64,000 nucleotides of DNA from contig NZ_PTJA01000015.1 in NCBI RefSeq assembly GCF_002934545.1, positions 104,080 through 168,079 of the forward strand, given 5' to 3'. Positions 51,795-60,976 of this stretch are shown here, in pieces. Every line of letters starts with the position of its first letter. Position 1 is the stretch's first letter. This stretch comes from Lacrimispora xylanisolvens. GTDB lineage: Bacteria > Bacillota > Clostridia > Lachnospirales > Lachnospiraceae. The notes under the pieces are model-generated. The model did not search any database, was not told where the DNA came from, and worked only from the letters and a program-made list of their open reading frames with translations. The translations under genes and the position numbers were made by a program.

Positions 51795-52475
51795 CTAATC
51801 CTGGGATTTCTCCTCTTCCTCTGAATTTTGTGTTTCCTTTTCTGAAAGCGGGTTTTCCAGTTTATGAAGTTTCTCTTCCAATTCCTTTACACGTTCTTCC
51901 ATCATGCAGTAATGCTCCATGGTAACCATATTGCTTTCTTTCTTTGGTATGGGAACGCCGTCAATTTTTACCGGCCGTGCGGGAATTCCCACAGCCGTCA
52001 CATTGTTCTCCAGAGGCTTTAACAGTACCGCATTGGCTGCTATGGTACAGTTATCTCCTACTTCAAAAGAACCAAGAATCTTAGCTCCTGCTCCTACCGT
52101 CACATTATTCCCAAGGGTAGGATGGCGCTTTCCTTTATTTAAACCAACGCCGCCAAGAGTAACGCCCTGATAAATCGTACAGTTATCCCCTACAACCGCA
52201 GTTTCTCCGATTACCACGCCGCAACCATGATCAATCAGTATTCCATGCCCCATTTTTGCACCGGGGTGAATCTCAATCAGTGTAAAAAATCTGGCAGTCT
52301 GGGAAATCATTCTTGCAATAAAAAACATCTTGTGCTGATAAAACCAGTGGGCAAAGCGATGCCAGATGAGTGCATGAACCCCCTGATACAAAAGCAGGAC
52401 TTCCAGTTCATTCCTGGCTGCCGGATCCCGCTGCTTTACTGCCTTCACATCAAGCCATATATCTTTTATTATCAT
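51795..52475 (-). CDS. cysE: Serine O-acetyltransferase
   Basis: A 226-residue CysE: an N-terminal helical part (VKAVKQRDPAARNELEVLLLYQGVHALIWHR region) and a left-handed beta-helix with hexapeptide repeats (IHPGAKMGHGILIDHG, VVIGETAVVGDNCTIYQGVTLGG, catalytic His in DHGCG). The C-terminus has an acidic coiled coil of about 50 residues. It acetylates serine for cysteine synthesis; cysK is not in the window. The start at 52475 follows GGAAGG; a longer frame is rejected. Confidence 0.95.
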   Translation of the reverse strand: MIIKDIWLDVKAVKQRDPAARNELEVLLLYQGVHALIWHRFAHWFYQHKMFFIARMISQTARFFTLIEIHPGAKMGHGILIDHGCGVVIGETAVVGDNCTIYQGVTLGGVGLNKGKRHPTLGNNVTVGAGAKILGSFEVGDNCTIAANAVLLKPLENNVTAVGIPARPVKIDGVPIPKKESNMVTMEHYCMMEERVKELEEKLHKLENPLSEKETQNSEEEEKSQD

Positions 52476-52610
52476 ACGAACCTTCCTCTTCTCCTTACTT
52501 TCGACTCCTGTTTGATGTAGTATAACATATGGCGGCAAAAGAAAAAAGAGAAATTTAAAATAGCTGCTCTGCAACTTATTTACAGAACAGCCATTTTCTT
52601 ACATTATCAC

Positions 52611-53042
52611 TTATTGAAATACAACTGGAAGTTCCGACATCTCCGTCTTGATCACGATAAATGGATAAGATGGTTCTGTCCCTGTGTTCTCGCCCTTATC
52701 CGGACCGATTAACTCCGTATCAAGAACGATGGAATTGTCAGTGAGATAAAGATCATTGACTGCTATGCTGTAACCGCCGCTGGCCTGCTTTCCATATCCT
52801 ACTACTATGTAAAGATTTTTATCATCACTGTAAGTCAGTTTAAAGGGTGACTGTTGTTTTTCTGCTATTATCTGTTTGAGTTCCTGCGGAATATCCGTAT
52901 CTGCAACCACAGTGAAATCCAGATCCCGTACCTTGTTTCCATTATCCCCGTTTACTGTACACCCGCTTAAGGTACGAACCACCAGCACCCACATAGCGAG
53001 GCCGAAAAAAATCATCCATTTTCTGTTAAACAGTCTCTTCAT
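52611..53042 (-). CDS. Lipoprotein with PrcB-like C-terminal domain
   Basis: 143 residues. A signal peptide (WMIFFGLAMWVLVVRTLSGC) has a lipobox-like LSGC. The C-terminal PrcB_C-type domain has FKLTYSDDKNLYIVVGYGKQ followed by ASGGYSIAVNDLYLTDNSIV. Such domains were first noted in treponemal protease complex subunits and are common in clostridial exported proteins of unknown role. The ribosome site GGGGAG pairs with ACTCCCC 27 bases upstream (53048-53087), so translation may be structure-controlled. It stands between cysE and the aguB end. Confidence 0.78.
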   Translation of the reverse strand: MKRLFNRKWMIFFGLAMWVLVVRTLSGCTVNGDNGNKVRDLDFTVVADTDIPQELKQIIAEKQQSPFKLTYSDDKNLYIVVGYGKQASGGYSIAVNDLYLTDNSIVLDTELIGPDKGENTGTEPSYPFIVIKTEMSELPVVFQ

Positions 53043-53136
53043 AGCGCACTCCCCAACTTATTGATTATTACTATTTATATGGGGAGTAAGCTGTTTTTAT
53101 GAAACTTTTTTATCAGAGAGGAGAACTCCCCCTCTG

Positions 53137-54021
53137 CTATTTAATCATTCCTGAGATAATTTCGTACTGTTGCGGTCTTCTGTCCCGGAAAAGTCCCCAG
53201 TTTCTGCGATCTCTGCTGATTTCATCCAGATCAAACTCCGCCAGAATTACGCCTTCCTCTTCTCTTCCCATAGACTGAATCAAAGCACCTGTACTGTCTG
53301 TAATAAATGAGGAGCCATAAAACTTTAAAGAAGAACTCTGATTGCCATTTTCCTCACAGGGTGATACCGATTCCTCTCCAATGCGGTTTGCGGCAATGAC
53401 TGGTATAATGTTGGAGGCAGAATGCCCCATCATACAGCGTCTCCAGTGTTCCATGCTGTCACATTCCAGTATGGGCTCACTTCCAATGGCAGTGGGATAA
53501 AATATCAGTTCTGCCCCTAAAAGTGCAAGACTTCTTGCTGTCTCCGGAAACCATTGATCCCAGCAGATCCCAATTCCTACTTTTCCGTATCTTGTATCAA
53601 ATACCTTAAATCCGGTATCTCCGGGGGTAAAATAAAATTTTTCCTGATAATAGTGGTCATCTGGGATATGGGTTTTCCGGTAAATCCCCAGATTCGTCCC
53701 ATCTGCATCAAGAACTGCAACGGAATTAAACATGTTGTTTCCGGACCGTTCATAAAAACTGACCGGAATTACCACAGAAAGTTCTGCTGCGATCCGGGAA
53801 AAATGAATGACTGCATCATTTTCCTCAGCTGGCTTTGCATATTCATAATATTCGTAGCGTCTCTCCTGACAGAAATATTGACGTTCAAACAACTCCGGAA
53901 GCAGTATGATTTCGGCTCCCTCTGCCGCTGCCTTCCTTACAAGCTTCTCTGCACTGGCAATATTTTTATCAACGTCCTGGCAGCACTTCATCTGAACTGC
54001 CGCAACTGTTACCTTTCTCAT
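53137..54021 (-). CDS. aguB: N-carbamoylputrescine amidase
   Basis: A 294-residue nitrilase-family hydrolase with Glu-Lys-Cys triad regions: [14 protein letters not shown] (Glu), [17 protein letters not shown] (Lys) and [20 protein letters not shown] (Cys). The substrate-specific start [17 protein letters not shown] fits AguB. It converts N-carbamoylputrescine to putrescine, CO2 and ammonia. Its start overlaps the aguA 3' end by 53 bp in another frame; AAAGGAG supports the start. It is the last gene of the polyamine operon. Confidence 0.96.
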   Translation of the reverse strand: MRKVTVAAVQMKCCQDVDKNIASAEKLVRKAAAEGAEIILLPELFERQYFCQERRYEYYEYAKPAEENDAVIHFSRIAAELSVVIPVSFYERSGNNMFNSVAVLDADGTNLGIYRKTHIPDDHYYQEKFYFTPGDTGFKVFDTRYGKVGIGICWDQWFPETARSLALLGAELIFYPTAIGSEPILECDSMEHWRRCMMGHSASNIIPVIAANRIGEESVSPCEENGNQSSSLKFYGSSFITDSTGALIQSMGREEEGVILAEFDLDEISRDRRNWGLFRDRRPQQYEIISGMIK

Positions 54022-55123
54022 CTATTTCTCCTTTTGGTATCTGCTGCGTGATGCAGTGGATATTTCCTCCGCCTGCAATAATATCTCTGGCATAGACCGG
54101 ATAAATCGTTCTCTCTGGAAAGCAGCCAGATAGAATACGCACTGCTTCCCTGTCATGTTCATCTTCAAACTGAGGGACAATTACCCCTCCATTTGAAATA
54201 TAGAAATTCACATAGCTGGCAGCCAGCCGTTCACCAGGTTCCCGCTCATCTTCACCGGGTTCGAAGGCAAAGCCCGCCAGTTCCTCTTTCGTAATACAGA
54301 CAGGAATCTTAGGAATGGGCAGCTTATGAACAACAAAATGCCGGCCCTTTGCATCGGTCTCTTTCTCAAGAATCCTTAAATCCTCCATTGACATTTCATA
54401 CTGAGGATCTTCCCTGTCGTCAGTCCATGCTAACACCACTTCACCGGGACGCACAAATGCGCAGACATTATCCACATGCTCATTGGTTTCATCCTGATAG
54501 ATGCCATACTTCAGCCAGATAATTTTCTCTGCTCCCAGATATTCCTTTAGCTTTGCCTCAATTTGTTCCCTGGTCAGAAGTGGATTTCTCCCCTTACTTA
54601 AGAGACAGCTTTCAGTTACAAGAACCGTCCCTTCTCCATCTGAATGAATGGAACCGCCTTCCAGAACGAAATGTCCGGCATCATAAACTTCATATCCCAG
54701 CTTTTCACAAAACCGGCCTGCAAGAAGATTATCCTTCTCCCAGTCCTGATACAGGCCATCAAAGCTACCTCCCCAGGCATTAAACTGCCAGTCAATTCCC
54801 CTGACACGACCTGACTTATCTTTCACAAAAGTAGGACCAACGTCTCTCGCCCACGCATCGTCAGATTCCATCACCATCACTTCGATCCGATCAGAAAGCA
54901 TGGCTCTGGCATTGTCATACGAATCCTCATGGGTCAGCATGATTAACTGTTCACTGTCTGCAATGGCTTCTGCAATTTCTGCAAAAGCCTTTCTTGCTTT
55001 AACCGCCCCATATGGCCAGGAGCCCGGCCTTCTGGGCCAGATCATAATGCAGCCTCTGTGAGGTTCAAATTCCCCCGGCATGTAAAATCCTTCCTCTGCC
55101 GGCAGTGTGGATCGCTTTCTCAT
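53969..55123 (-). CDS. aguA: Agmatine deiminase
   Basis: A 384-residue peptidyl-arginine-deiminase-fold enzyme: [62 protein letters not shown] and catalytic Cys in [16 protein letters not shown]. It hydrolyses agmatine to N-carbamoylputrescine and ammonia. A tail of about 18 residues ([19 protein letters not shown]) follows the usual family end and creates the 53-bp overlap with aguB. The gene is 24 bp downstream of nspC. Confidence 0.96.
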   Translation of the reverse strand: MRKRSTLPAEEGFYMPGEFEPHRGCIMIWPRRPGSWPYGAVKARKAFAEIAEAIADSEQLIMLTHEDSYDNARAMLSDRIEVMVMESDDAWARDVGPTFVKDKSGRVRGIDWQFNAWGGSFDGLYQDWEKDNLLAGRFCEKLGYEVYDAGHFVLEGGSIHSDGEGTVLVTESCLLSKGRNPLLTREQIEAKLKEYLGAEKIIWLKYGIYQDETNEHVDNVCAFVRPGEVVLAWTDDREDPQYEMSMEDLRILEKETDAKGRHFVVHKLPIPKIPVCITKEELAGFAFEPGEDEREPGERLAASYVNFYISNGGVIVPQFEDEHDREAVRILSGCFPERTIYPVYARDIIAGGGNIHCITQQIPKGEIDEKGNSCGSSDEVLPGR

Positions 55124-55147
55124 ATTTCATTCCTCATATCAGGCACA

Positions 55148-56269
55148 TTAAGACAGCCTGTTTTTAAAATCTTCGTATCCAAATTCTTTTATAATGCGGC
55201 ATTCTCCAGCCTGATCCATAATCGCTATGGAAGGAAGGGGCATGCCGTTAAATGTGTTGTTTTTCACCATGGAGTAAATAGCCATGTCCATAAAATACAG
55301 TTTGTCCCCAGGCTTAATCTCATGATCAAAGGAATAATCTCCGATTACATCTCCAGCCAGACAGGTACAGGAAGACAGGCGGTAAGTAAACGGCTTTTCA
55401 TCCGGTTCTGCGCTGTCCTTTAACGGCGGACGATAAGGCATTTCCAGTACATCCGGCATATGGCAGGATGCGGAAGCGTCAAGAATTAAGGTTTTAATTC
55501 CGTTATCCACCACATCAAGCACTTCTGTCACTAAATAACCAGCATTTAAAGCGACTGCCTCTCCAGGTTCTAAATAAACACGAAGCCCGTACCGGTCCTG
55601 AATTCTCCTGATACAGGATTCCAAAAGCTCCAGATCATAATCCTCTCTGGTTATATGATGTCCTCCGCCCATATTAATCCAGGATAACCGGGAAAAATAT
55701 TCTCCGAACTGTTCTTCCACTGCATCCAGAGTCGTTTTCAGTGCATCTGCATTCTGTTCACAAAGAGTATGAAAATGAATGCCGGAGATATAAGGCAGAT
55801 ACTCCTCCTCAAACTGCTCCCTTGTCACACCCAGCCTGGAGCCGGGTGCACAGGGATCATAAATGGCATGCCCATCTTGTGTGGAGCATTGGGGGTTTAC
55901 CCGGATGCCGGCTTTTACCCCCTTCAGGCAGTCCTTATACTTCTTCAATTGGGAAAAAGAGTTAAATACAATGTGATCACAGATTTTTGTCAGTTCTTCA
56001 AAATCCGCTTCTTTATAAGCAGGGGCAAAAACATGGTTTGAAAGTCCCATCTCCTCTTTCCCAAGTCTGGCTTCATACAGACCGCTTGCAGTGGTTCCAT
56101 CAATATATTTTGCAATTAACGGATACTCTGCAAAGCAGGAAAATGCCTTTTGTGCAAGAAGAATGCTGCATCCGGTTCTCTCTCTCACCCCATTTAAAAT
56201 CTTCAAATTATCAGTCAGCCTGCCCTCATCAATTACGTAGCAGGGAGTCTTTAGTTCCTCTATCTTCAT
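55148..56269 (-). CDS. nspC: Carboxynorspermidine/carboxyspermidine decarboxylase
   Basis: A 373-residue PLP enzyme of fold type III (alanine-racemase/DapDC-like). The PLP lysine is in ILLAQKAFSCFA near 43. Other parts are GIHFHTLCEQNADAL, WINMGGGHHITRE and LDASASCHMPDVLEMPYRP. It decarboxylates carboxyspermidine to spermidine. The start at 56269 follows AGGAATAATC. It lies two bases after the CASDH stop, forming the CASDH-CASDC pair of the alternative spermidine route. Confidence 0.95.
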   Translation of the reverse strand: MKIEELKTPCYVIDEGRLTDNLKILNGVRERTGCSILLAQKAFSCFAEYPLIAKYIDGTTASGLYEARLGKEEMGLSNHVFAPAYKEADFEELTKICDHIVFNSFSQLKKYKDCLKGVKAGIRVNPQCSTQDGHAIYDPCAPGSRLGVTREQFEEEYLPYISGIHFHTLCEQNADALKTTLDAVEEQFGEYFSRLSWINMGGGHHITREDYDLELLESCIRRIQDRYGLRVYLEPGEAVALNAGYLVTEVLDVVDNGIKTLILDASASCHMPDVLEMPYRPPLKDSAEPDEKPFTYRLSSCTCLAGDVIGDYSFDHEIKPGDKLYFMDMAIYSMVKNNTFNGMPLPSIAIMDQAGECRIIKEFGYEDFKNRLS

Positions 56270-56271
56270 GA

Positions 56272-57546
56272 TTATTCCTGTCTCCACACAGTTACAGTCT
56301 CAGGATCTTCGCAGACTACCCAGGGAAGTCCCCATTTGTTTAAAGCCTCCATATATGGATCGGGATCAAATTCCTCTACATTGAACACACCTGGTTTTTT
56401 CCACTGTCCTGTCACCACCATCATGGCACCGATCATTGCCGGAACTCCGGTTGTATAGGAAATTGCCTGTGATTCCACCTCTTTGTAGCACTCCTGATGA
56501 TCGCATACGTTGTAGATGTAGATGGTTTTCTCTTTTCCATCTTTGATTCCTGTAAAAATGCAGCCGATGTTGGTCTTTCCAACTGTTCTTGGTCCCAGGG
56601 ACGCCGGATCAGGAAGAAGTGCCTTTAAAAACTGGATCGGAACAATGCTCTGGCCATTAAATTCAATGGGAGCCGTTGAAAGCATTCCAACGTTTTCCAG
56701 ACATTTCATATGTGTTAAGTAGCTTTGTCCAAAGGTCATAAAGAAGCGGATTCTCTTAACGCCAGGAATGTTCTTAGCCAGAGATTCGATCTCTTCATGA
56801 TGAAGGAGATACATGTCCTTTTCACCCACCTCTGGGAAATTGTACCTGGATTTCAGTTCCATAGGTTTCGTCTCAATCCAGTGGCCATCTTCCCAGTAAG
56901 ATCCGTTTGCAGATACTTCTCTTAAATTAATCTCAGGGTTAAAGTTTGTTGCAAATGGATATCCGTGATCACCGCCGTTACAGTCTAAAATATCGATGGT
57001 GTGAATTTCATCAAAATAATGTTTCAGAGCATAAGCGGAAAACACACTGGTAACGCCAGGATCAAATCCGGTTCCAAGAAGAGCCGTAATGTTTGCCTTT
57101 TCAAATCTCTCTCTGTAATTCCACTGCCAGGAATAATCAAAGTAGGCTGTAAAACCAAGCTCCTCACACCGTTTCTCATAGATTGCTCTCCACTGGGGAT
57201 CTTCCGTATCTTCCGACTCATAGTTAGCCGTATCGATATAATCCACCCCTGCAGCCAGGCAGGCATCCATAATGGTTAAATCCTGATAGGGAAGTGCCAC
57301 GTTTAACACGGCATCGGGCTGATAGCTCTTAATTAAGGCAATGACTTCCTCTGTGTGATCTGCATCAACTCTTGCGGTTTCAATTCTTGTTTTTGTCTTT
57401 CCCTCCAGCTTTGCCTTTAACGCGTCACATTTTTCCTTTGTTCTGCTTGCGATGCAAATGTCTGTAAATACCTCGCTGTTCTGGCAGCACTTGTTGATTG
57501 CTACTGCGGCAACTCCGCCGCATCCGATTACTAATAATCTGCTCAT
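56272..57546 (-). CDS. Carboxyspermidine (saccharopine-like) dehydrogenase, CASDH
   Basis: A 424-residue saccharopine-dehydrogenase-family oxidoreductase. It has the Rossmann start RLLVIGCGGVAAVAINKCCQ, DAVLNVALPYQDLTIMDACLAAGVDYIDTANYE and ALLGTGFDPGVTSVFSAY. In polyamine operons this family condenses putrescine with aspartate semialdehyde, reducing with NADPH to carboxyspermidine. The start at 57546 overlaps the speE stop by the usual ATGA and follows AGGAGGAAAAGG. A longer upstream frame is rejected. Confidence 0.93.
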   Translation of the reverse strand: MSRLLVIGCGGVAAVAINKCCQNSEVFTDICIASRTKEKCDALKAKLEGKTKTRIETARVDADHTEEVIALIKSYQPDAVLNVALPYQDLTIMDACLAAGVDYIDTANYESEDTEDPQWRAIYEKRCEELGFTAYFDYSWQWNYRERFEKANITALLGTGFDPGVTSVFSAYALKHYFDEIHTIDILDCNGGDHGYPFATNFNPEINLREVSANGSYWEDGHWIETKPMELKSRYNFPEVGEKDMYLLHHEEIESLAKNIPGVKRIRFFMTFGQSYLTHMKCLENVGMLSTAPIEFNGQSIVPIQFLKALLPDPASLGPRTVGKTNIGCIFTGIKDGKEKTIYIYNVCDHQECYKEVESQAISYTTGVPAMIGAMMVVTGQWKKPGVFNVEEFDPDPYMEALNKWGLPWVVCEDPETVTVWRQE

Positions 57547-58400
57547 TCCTTTTCCTCCTCTTCCAGTAGATCTTCCACATATTTTGGAAGCATAAATGCT
57601 CCTGTGTGAAGATTGGTAGTGTAATACCATGTCTCTATTTTCATTTTGTTCCATTTATCAGGTTTAAAGTCATTAATGGGGTGATATTTTTTTGATGCAA
57701 AACCAAACAGCCAGTAGCCTGACGGGCAGGTCGGAATATGAGCCTGATAAACACGGCTGATGGGGAAGGAACGATAAACCTTCCTGTGCATGCTTCTGCA
57801 AGCCAGCTCATCTTCGTCATAAAAAGGGCTGCCATGCTGATAAACCATGATTCCGTCGCTCTTAAGCGCCTTATAGCAGCTTCCATAAAACTCTTTGGTA
57901 AAAAGTCCCTCAGTATGTCCAAACGGATCGGTGGAATCATTAATAATCAGATCGTATTCTTCTTTTTTGTTTCTCAGAAAACGAAGTCCGTCATCGTAAT
58001 AAACCTTCACCCTCTTATCATCCAGCCCGCATGCCACCTCAGGAAATATATCCCGGCATACATCTACAAACAGTTTATCCGTTTCAACCACATCAATGGA
58101 TTCAATGGAAGGATACTGCAAAAGCTCCTTTGCCACACCTCCGTCACCTCCACCGATAATCAGTACATTCCTCACATCGGGGTGAACTGCCATGGGTACA
58201 TGGGTAACCATCTCATCATAAATAAATTCATCTTTGTCCGAAAAAACAATGTCTCCGTCAAGGGCTACAAACTTTCCGAATTCCTGGGATTCAAATACAT
58301 CGATTCTCTGATATTCACTTTCGCCGGAAAAAAGCTGCTTGTCAATCCGGACGGAAAGCTTAACATTGGATGTATGCAATTCTGAAAACCATATCTCCAT
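57543..58400 (-). CDS. speE: Spermidine synthase (aminopropyltransferase)
   Basis: A 285-residue SpeE: MEIWFSELHTSNVKLSVRID, VLIIGGGDGGVAKELLQYPSI (nucleotide motif), DVVETDKLFVDVC, DLIINDSTDPFGHTEGLFTKEFY (catalytic Asp region) and the end MKIETWYYTTNLHTGAFMLP. It transfers an aminopropyl group from decarboxylated SAM to putrescine, releasing methylthioadenosine. The start at 58400 follows GGAGGAAAAG. No SAM decarboxylase (speD) is in the window although the alternative CASDH/NspC route is encoded beside it. The acceptor could therefore be agmatine or putrescine; sequence does not decide. Confidence 0.95.
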   Translation of the reverse strand: MEIWFSELHTSNVKLSVRIDKQLFSGESEYQRIDVFESQEFGKFVALDGDIVFSDKDEFIYDEMVTHVPMAVHPDVRNVLIIGGGDGGVAKELLQYPSIESIDVVETDKLFVDVCRDIFPEVACGLDDKRVKVYYDDGLRFLRNKKEEYDLIINDSTDPFGHTEGLFTKEFYGSCYKALKSDGIMVYQHGSPFYDEDELACRSMHRKVYRSFPISRVYQAHIPTCPSGYWLFGFASKKYHPINDFKPDKWNKMKIETWYYTTNLHTGAFMLPKYVEDLLEEEEKE

Positions 58401-58431
58401 CTTTTCCTCCATCTTTCCCACTTACCGGAAA

Positions 58432-59883
58432 TTACTCTGTCAGTACCATTAAATTCTCCACTGCCGGATCTTCTGTTCCCTGCATAGAGCATCCCTTCTC
58501 TCTTGCATAGACGATATATTCCACAATTTCTTCTGTAATCATCTCTCCAGGCGCTAAAATCGGGATCCCTGGCGGATAGCACATCACAAACTCTCCGCTG
58601 ATCTTACCAGCTGATTCTTTTACCGGAACAGATACCTTCTTTGAATAAAATGCTTTCTGGGGAGATATCACCACTTTTGGTGCTATGTACTCTCCTGATA
58701 GCATACCTGTCCTGTCTTTTTTATAAAGACGCTCTACATCTGCCAGAGCACCTACCAGGCGCTCTATATCCTGTATTCTGTCACCAATGGAAATATAGGC
58801 AAGGATGTTGCAGATATCTCCAAATTCAATCTGAATATCATATTCATCCCGAAGGAGATCATACACTTCAATTCCTGCCAGACCATTTCCAAGGGTATAA
58901 ACGGAAAGCTTGGTCACGTCATAGTCGAAGATGCTGGTACCATTTATCAAATCTCTGCCATATGCATAATATCCCCCAATGGAATTGATTTCTTCCCTGG
59001 CATACTCTGCCATTTCAGTCACCCTCGCAAAGGATTCTTCTCCTCTGAGCGCCAGGTTCCGTCTGGAAATGTCAAGGCTGGAAAGAAGGAGATAGGACGC
59101 ACTGGTCGTCTGTGTTAAATTAATGATCTGACGCACATAATCCCCGTTCACACCGGTATTGAGCAGAAGAAGTGAGCTTTGAGTCAGACTTCCTCCTGAT
59201 TTGTGCATGGAAATCGCGGCCATATCTGCTCCTGCCGCCATAGCGGAAACAGGCAGGTTTTTACCGAAGTAAAGATGAGTTCCATGAGCTTCATCTGCCA
59301 GAACCTTCATACCATGTGCATGAGCCAGACGCACAATGGAACGGATATCGGAACAGATTCCGTAATAAGTGGGATTGTTAACAAACACTGCCACAGCATC
59401 CGGATTCTCCTCAATTGCCTTCTCAACCTGGCTGATCTCCATTCCAAGGGAAATCCCAAGCATACTGTTTACTTCCGGATTAACATAAACGGGAACTGCT
59501 CCGCAAAGCACTAAAGCGTTAATCGCACTTTTATGGACATTTCTCGGAAGAATAATCTTATCTCCGGCCTTGCAGACAGAGAGAATCATGCTCTGTACTG
59601 CCGAAGTTGTTCCTCCTACCATTAAGAACGCATCTGCCGCTCCAAAAGCCTCCGCAGCCAGTCGTTCCGCATCCCGGATCACTGACACGGGATGGCACAA
59701 ATTATCAAGCGGCTTCATGGAATTCACATCAAGCCCTACACAACGCTCACCGAGAAGCTGTGCCAGCTCCGGATTTCCTCTTCCCCGTTTATGCCCGGGT
59801 ACATCAAAGGGCACTACTCTTTTCTTTCTAAATGTCTCAAGAGCATCATAAATCGGAGCTCTCATCTGATCGTCTCTGTTCAT
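58432..59883 (-). CDS. speA: Arginine decarboxylase (Orn/Lys/Arg decarboxylase family, fold type I)
   Basis: A 483-residue PLP decarboxylase of the aspartate-aminotransferase fold, compact SpeA/YaaO type. It has FDVPGHKRGRGNPELAQLLG, GGTTSAVQSMILSVCKAGDKIILPRNVHKS as consecutive parts, LADEAHGTHLYFG and PLP lysine in ISMHKSGGSLTQSS. The short C-terminal domain ends near VENLMVLTE. It most likely converts arginine to agmatine, given aguA and aguB in the same operon. The start at 59883 is the first ATG after AGAGG; a longer frame runs through the leader terminator and is rejected. First gene of the operon. Confidence 0.93.
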   Translation of the reverse strand: MNRDDQMRAPIYDALETFRKKRVVPFDVPGHKRGRGNPELAQLLGERCVGLDVNSMKPLDNLCHPVSVIRDAERLAAEAFGAADAFLMVGGTTSAVQSMILSVCKAGDKIILPRNVHKSAINALVLCGAVPVYVNPEVNSMLGISLGMEISQVEKAIEENPDAVAVFVNNPTYYGICSDIRSIVRLAHAHGMKVLADEAHGTHLYFGKNLPVSAMAAGADMAAISMHKSGGSLTQSSLLLLNTGVNGDYVRQIINLTQTTSASYLLLSSLDISRRNLALRGEESFARVTEMAEYAREEINSIGGYYAYGRDLINGTSIFDYDVTKLSVYTLGNGLAGIEVYDLLRDEYDIQIEFGDICNILAYISIGDRIQDIERLVGALADVERLYKKDRTGMLSGEYIAPKVVISPQKAFYSKKVSVPVKESAGKISGEFVMCYPPGIPILAPGEMITEEIVEYIVYAREKGCSMQGTEDPAVENLMVLTE

Positions 59884-59929
59884 ATGGCAAATTACCTCTC
59901 TGCAATAAAATTCCTTACAATCAAAAAAA

Positions 59930-60245
59930 GCAGGTGAATGTACATCACCTGCCTGAAATCTCATGAATCTTTTAACGGAGTCACCCTCCGTCTGCTAACT
60001 ATTCATGACAATTACCGTTTTCGAGTCTACATAGCAAATATACTGTCCCTGCTATTATTGATCGTTTCACAAGATGATGTGCAGATGCACTGATTATAAA
60101 GTAATCAACTTATAAAATTTGAGCTTCTAACTCAATCAATAATGTGGTTTCCCACGTTCGGCAGCTGACCCGCCTGTCCGTCTGGGCTTAACTTCTTACG
60201 AAGTGGTCAATATTTGCATGAAAACGATAATGTCTCTTCATACTG
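59930..60245 (-). ncRNA. Large structured leader RNA upstream of polyamine operon
   Basis: A minus-strand leader of about 310 nt between a sigma-A promoter (60253-60281) and an intrinsic terminator, GCAGGTGA/TCACCTGC with T7 (59923-59952), just upstream of speA. A long-range helix closes most of it: 60220-60234 with 60007-60022 (15 bp, one bulge). Inside are ACTTC-GTAA-GAAGT, GTGG-GAAA-CCAC, and GATTA/TAATC and GTGCA/TGCAC dyads. After it come ATTCATGA/TCATGAAT (60001-60008 with 59961-59968) and ACGGAG/CTCCGT. GNRA-type loops and closing helix suggest a folded domain. I do not recognise the family; a ligand-sensing attenuator for polyamine synthesis is plausible. Confidence 0.6.
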
Positions 60246-60252
60246 GGGTAAA

Positions 60253-60281
60253 GAATAACATATTTTACGGATTCATGTCAA
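60253..60281 (-). promoter_or_regulatory. Promoter of speA leader
   Basis: TTGACA, a 17-bp spacer and TTATTC (or 18 bp and TATTCT) on the minus strand. Start predicted near 60245. Confidence 0.7.
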
Positions 60282-60319
60282 CCAGTTTTTTGTAAAATTT
60301 TTGTCTTTCATGAAATAGA

Positions 60320-60365
60320 ACAGCCGCTGTCTGAGAATGTCTACCATTTCTCAAACAGCGGCTGT
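60320..60365. terminator. Terminator of spoIIID
   Basis: An 18-bp almost perfect stem (ACAGCCGCTGT.TGAGAA with TTCTCA.ACAGCGGCTGT), 18 bp after the spoIIID stop. Confidence 0.82.
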
Positions 60366-60382
60366 CCCCCCACTCATTTGTT

Positions 60383-60658
60383 TTATAAATCTTTTTTACT
60401 GCACATCTGAAGTCGGTGCTGATACTTTTCCTTGGTGGCGAGGCCGCCTCTGATATGGCGCTCGGATTTGTTAATGTCCAGGATGACCCTGGCCCGGGCT
60501 GCCAGGGACGGATTGATGTGCTCTAAACGATCTGTCACATCCTTATGTACCGTAGATTTGGATATCCCAAATTTCTTTGCTGTCTGCCTAACGGTTGCAT
60601 GGTAGTCTATGATGTAGTTGGCGATCGCAACCGCGCGTTCTTCAATATATTCCTTCAA
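60383..60658 (-). CDS. spoIIID: Sporulation transcription factor SpoIIID
   Basis: A 91-residue DNA-binding protein: YIEERAVAIANYIIDYHATV, helix-turn-helix RQTAKKFGISKSTVHKDVTDRL and the basic C-terminal helix SERHIRGGLATKEKYQHRL. It adjusts sigma-E and sigma-K regulons in the mother cell. The start codon is TTG at 60658 after AGGGGGA. Its presence, with SipL and CotS-like proteins, shows the organism belongs to a sporulating lineage. Confidence 0.96.
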   Translation of the reverse strand: MKEYIEERAVAIANYIIDYHATVRQTAKKFGISKSTVHKDVTDRLEHINPSLAARARVILDINKSERHIRGGLATKEKYQHRLQMCSKKDL

Positions 60659-60849
60659 GAAAATCCCCCTGCTAGGACGTTTTTACATACTTATGCAGGA
60701 TGACGGTCAAGTATGAATGGTTCTATTTTAATTTCTTATGAATTAATTTTATATTAAAATTACCATATTTTACCACCTTATCATGTTATTGTACAAAATG
60801 AAACCACAATTTTCTACAATAATCCACCTGTCAGATATCAAATTTTCAT

Positions 60850-60878
60850 TGACGCATTTGTCAAATCCAACTATAATT
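60850..60878 (+). promoter_or_regulatory. Sigma-A promoter of HD-GYP gene
   Basis: TTGACG, a 17-bp spacer and TATAAT on the plus strand. Start near 60885, giving a leader of about 90 nt with an AGACT/AGTCT hairpin before the ribosome site. The rest of the 318-bp spoIIID gap is A/T-rich with no other clear signal. Confidence 0.8.
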
Positions 60879-60976
60879 TAAGATATTAATATACAATTAT
60901 TTCTAATTCTAACATAAATAGGAAACTACTGAACAGAAAGAATAGACTGTCATATAGTCTGTTGAGGTGCAAAGAA

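Noticed and set aside
59884..59964. N-terminal extension of speA
   Set aside because: The extended frame crosses the leader terminator and has no family similarity; ATG at 59883 starts the conserved protein.
60800..60976. Sigma-E promoter upstream of spoIIID or another riboswitch in this gap
   Set aside because: Only partial matches (CATACTTG with a poor -35) were found; nothing beyond the HD-GYP promoter is supported.
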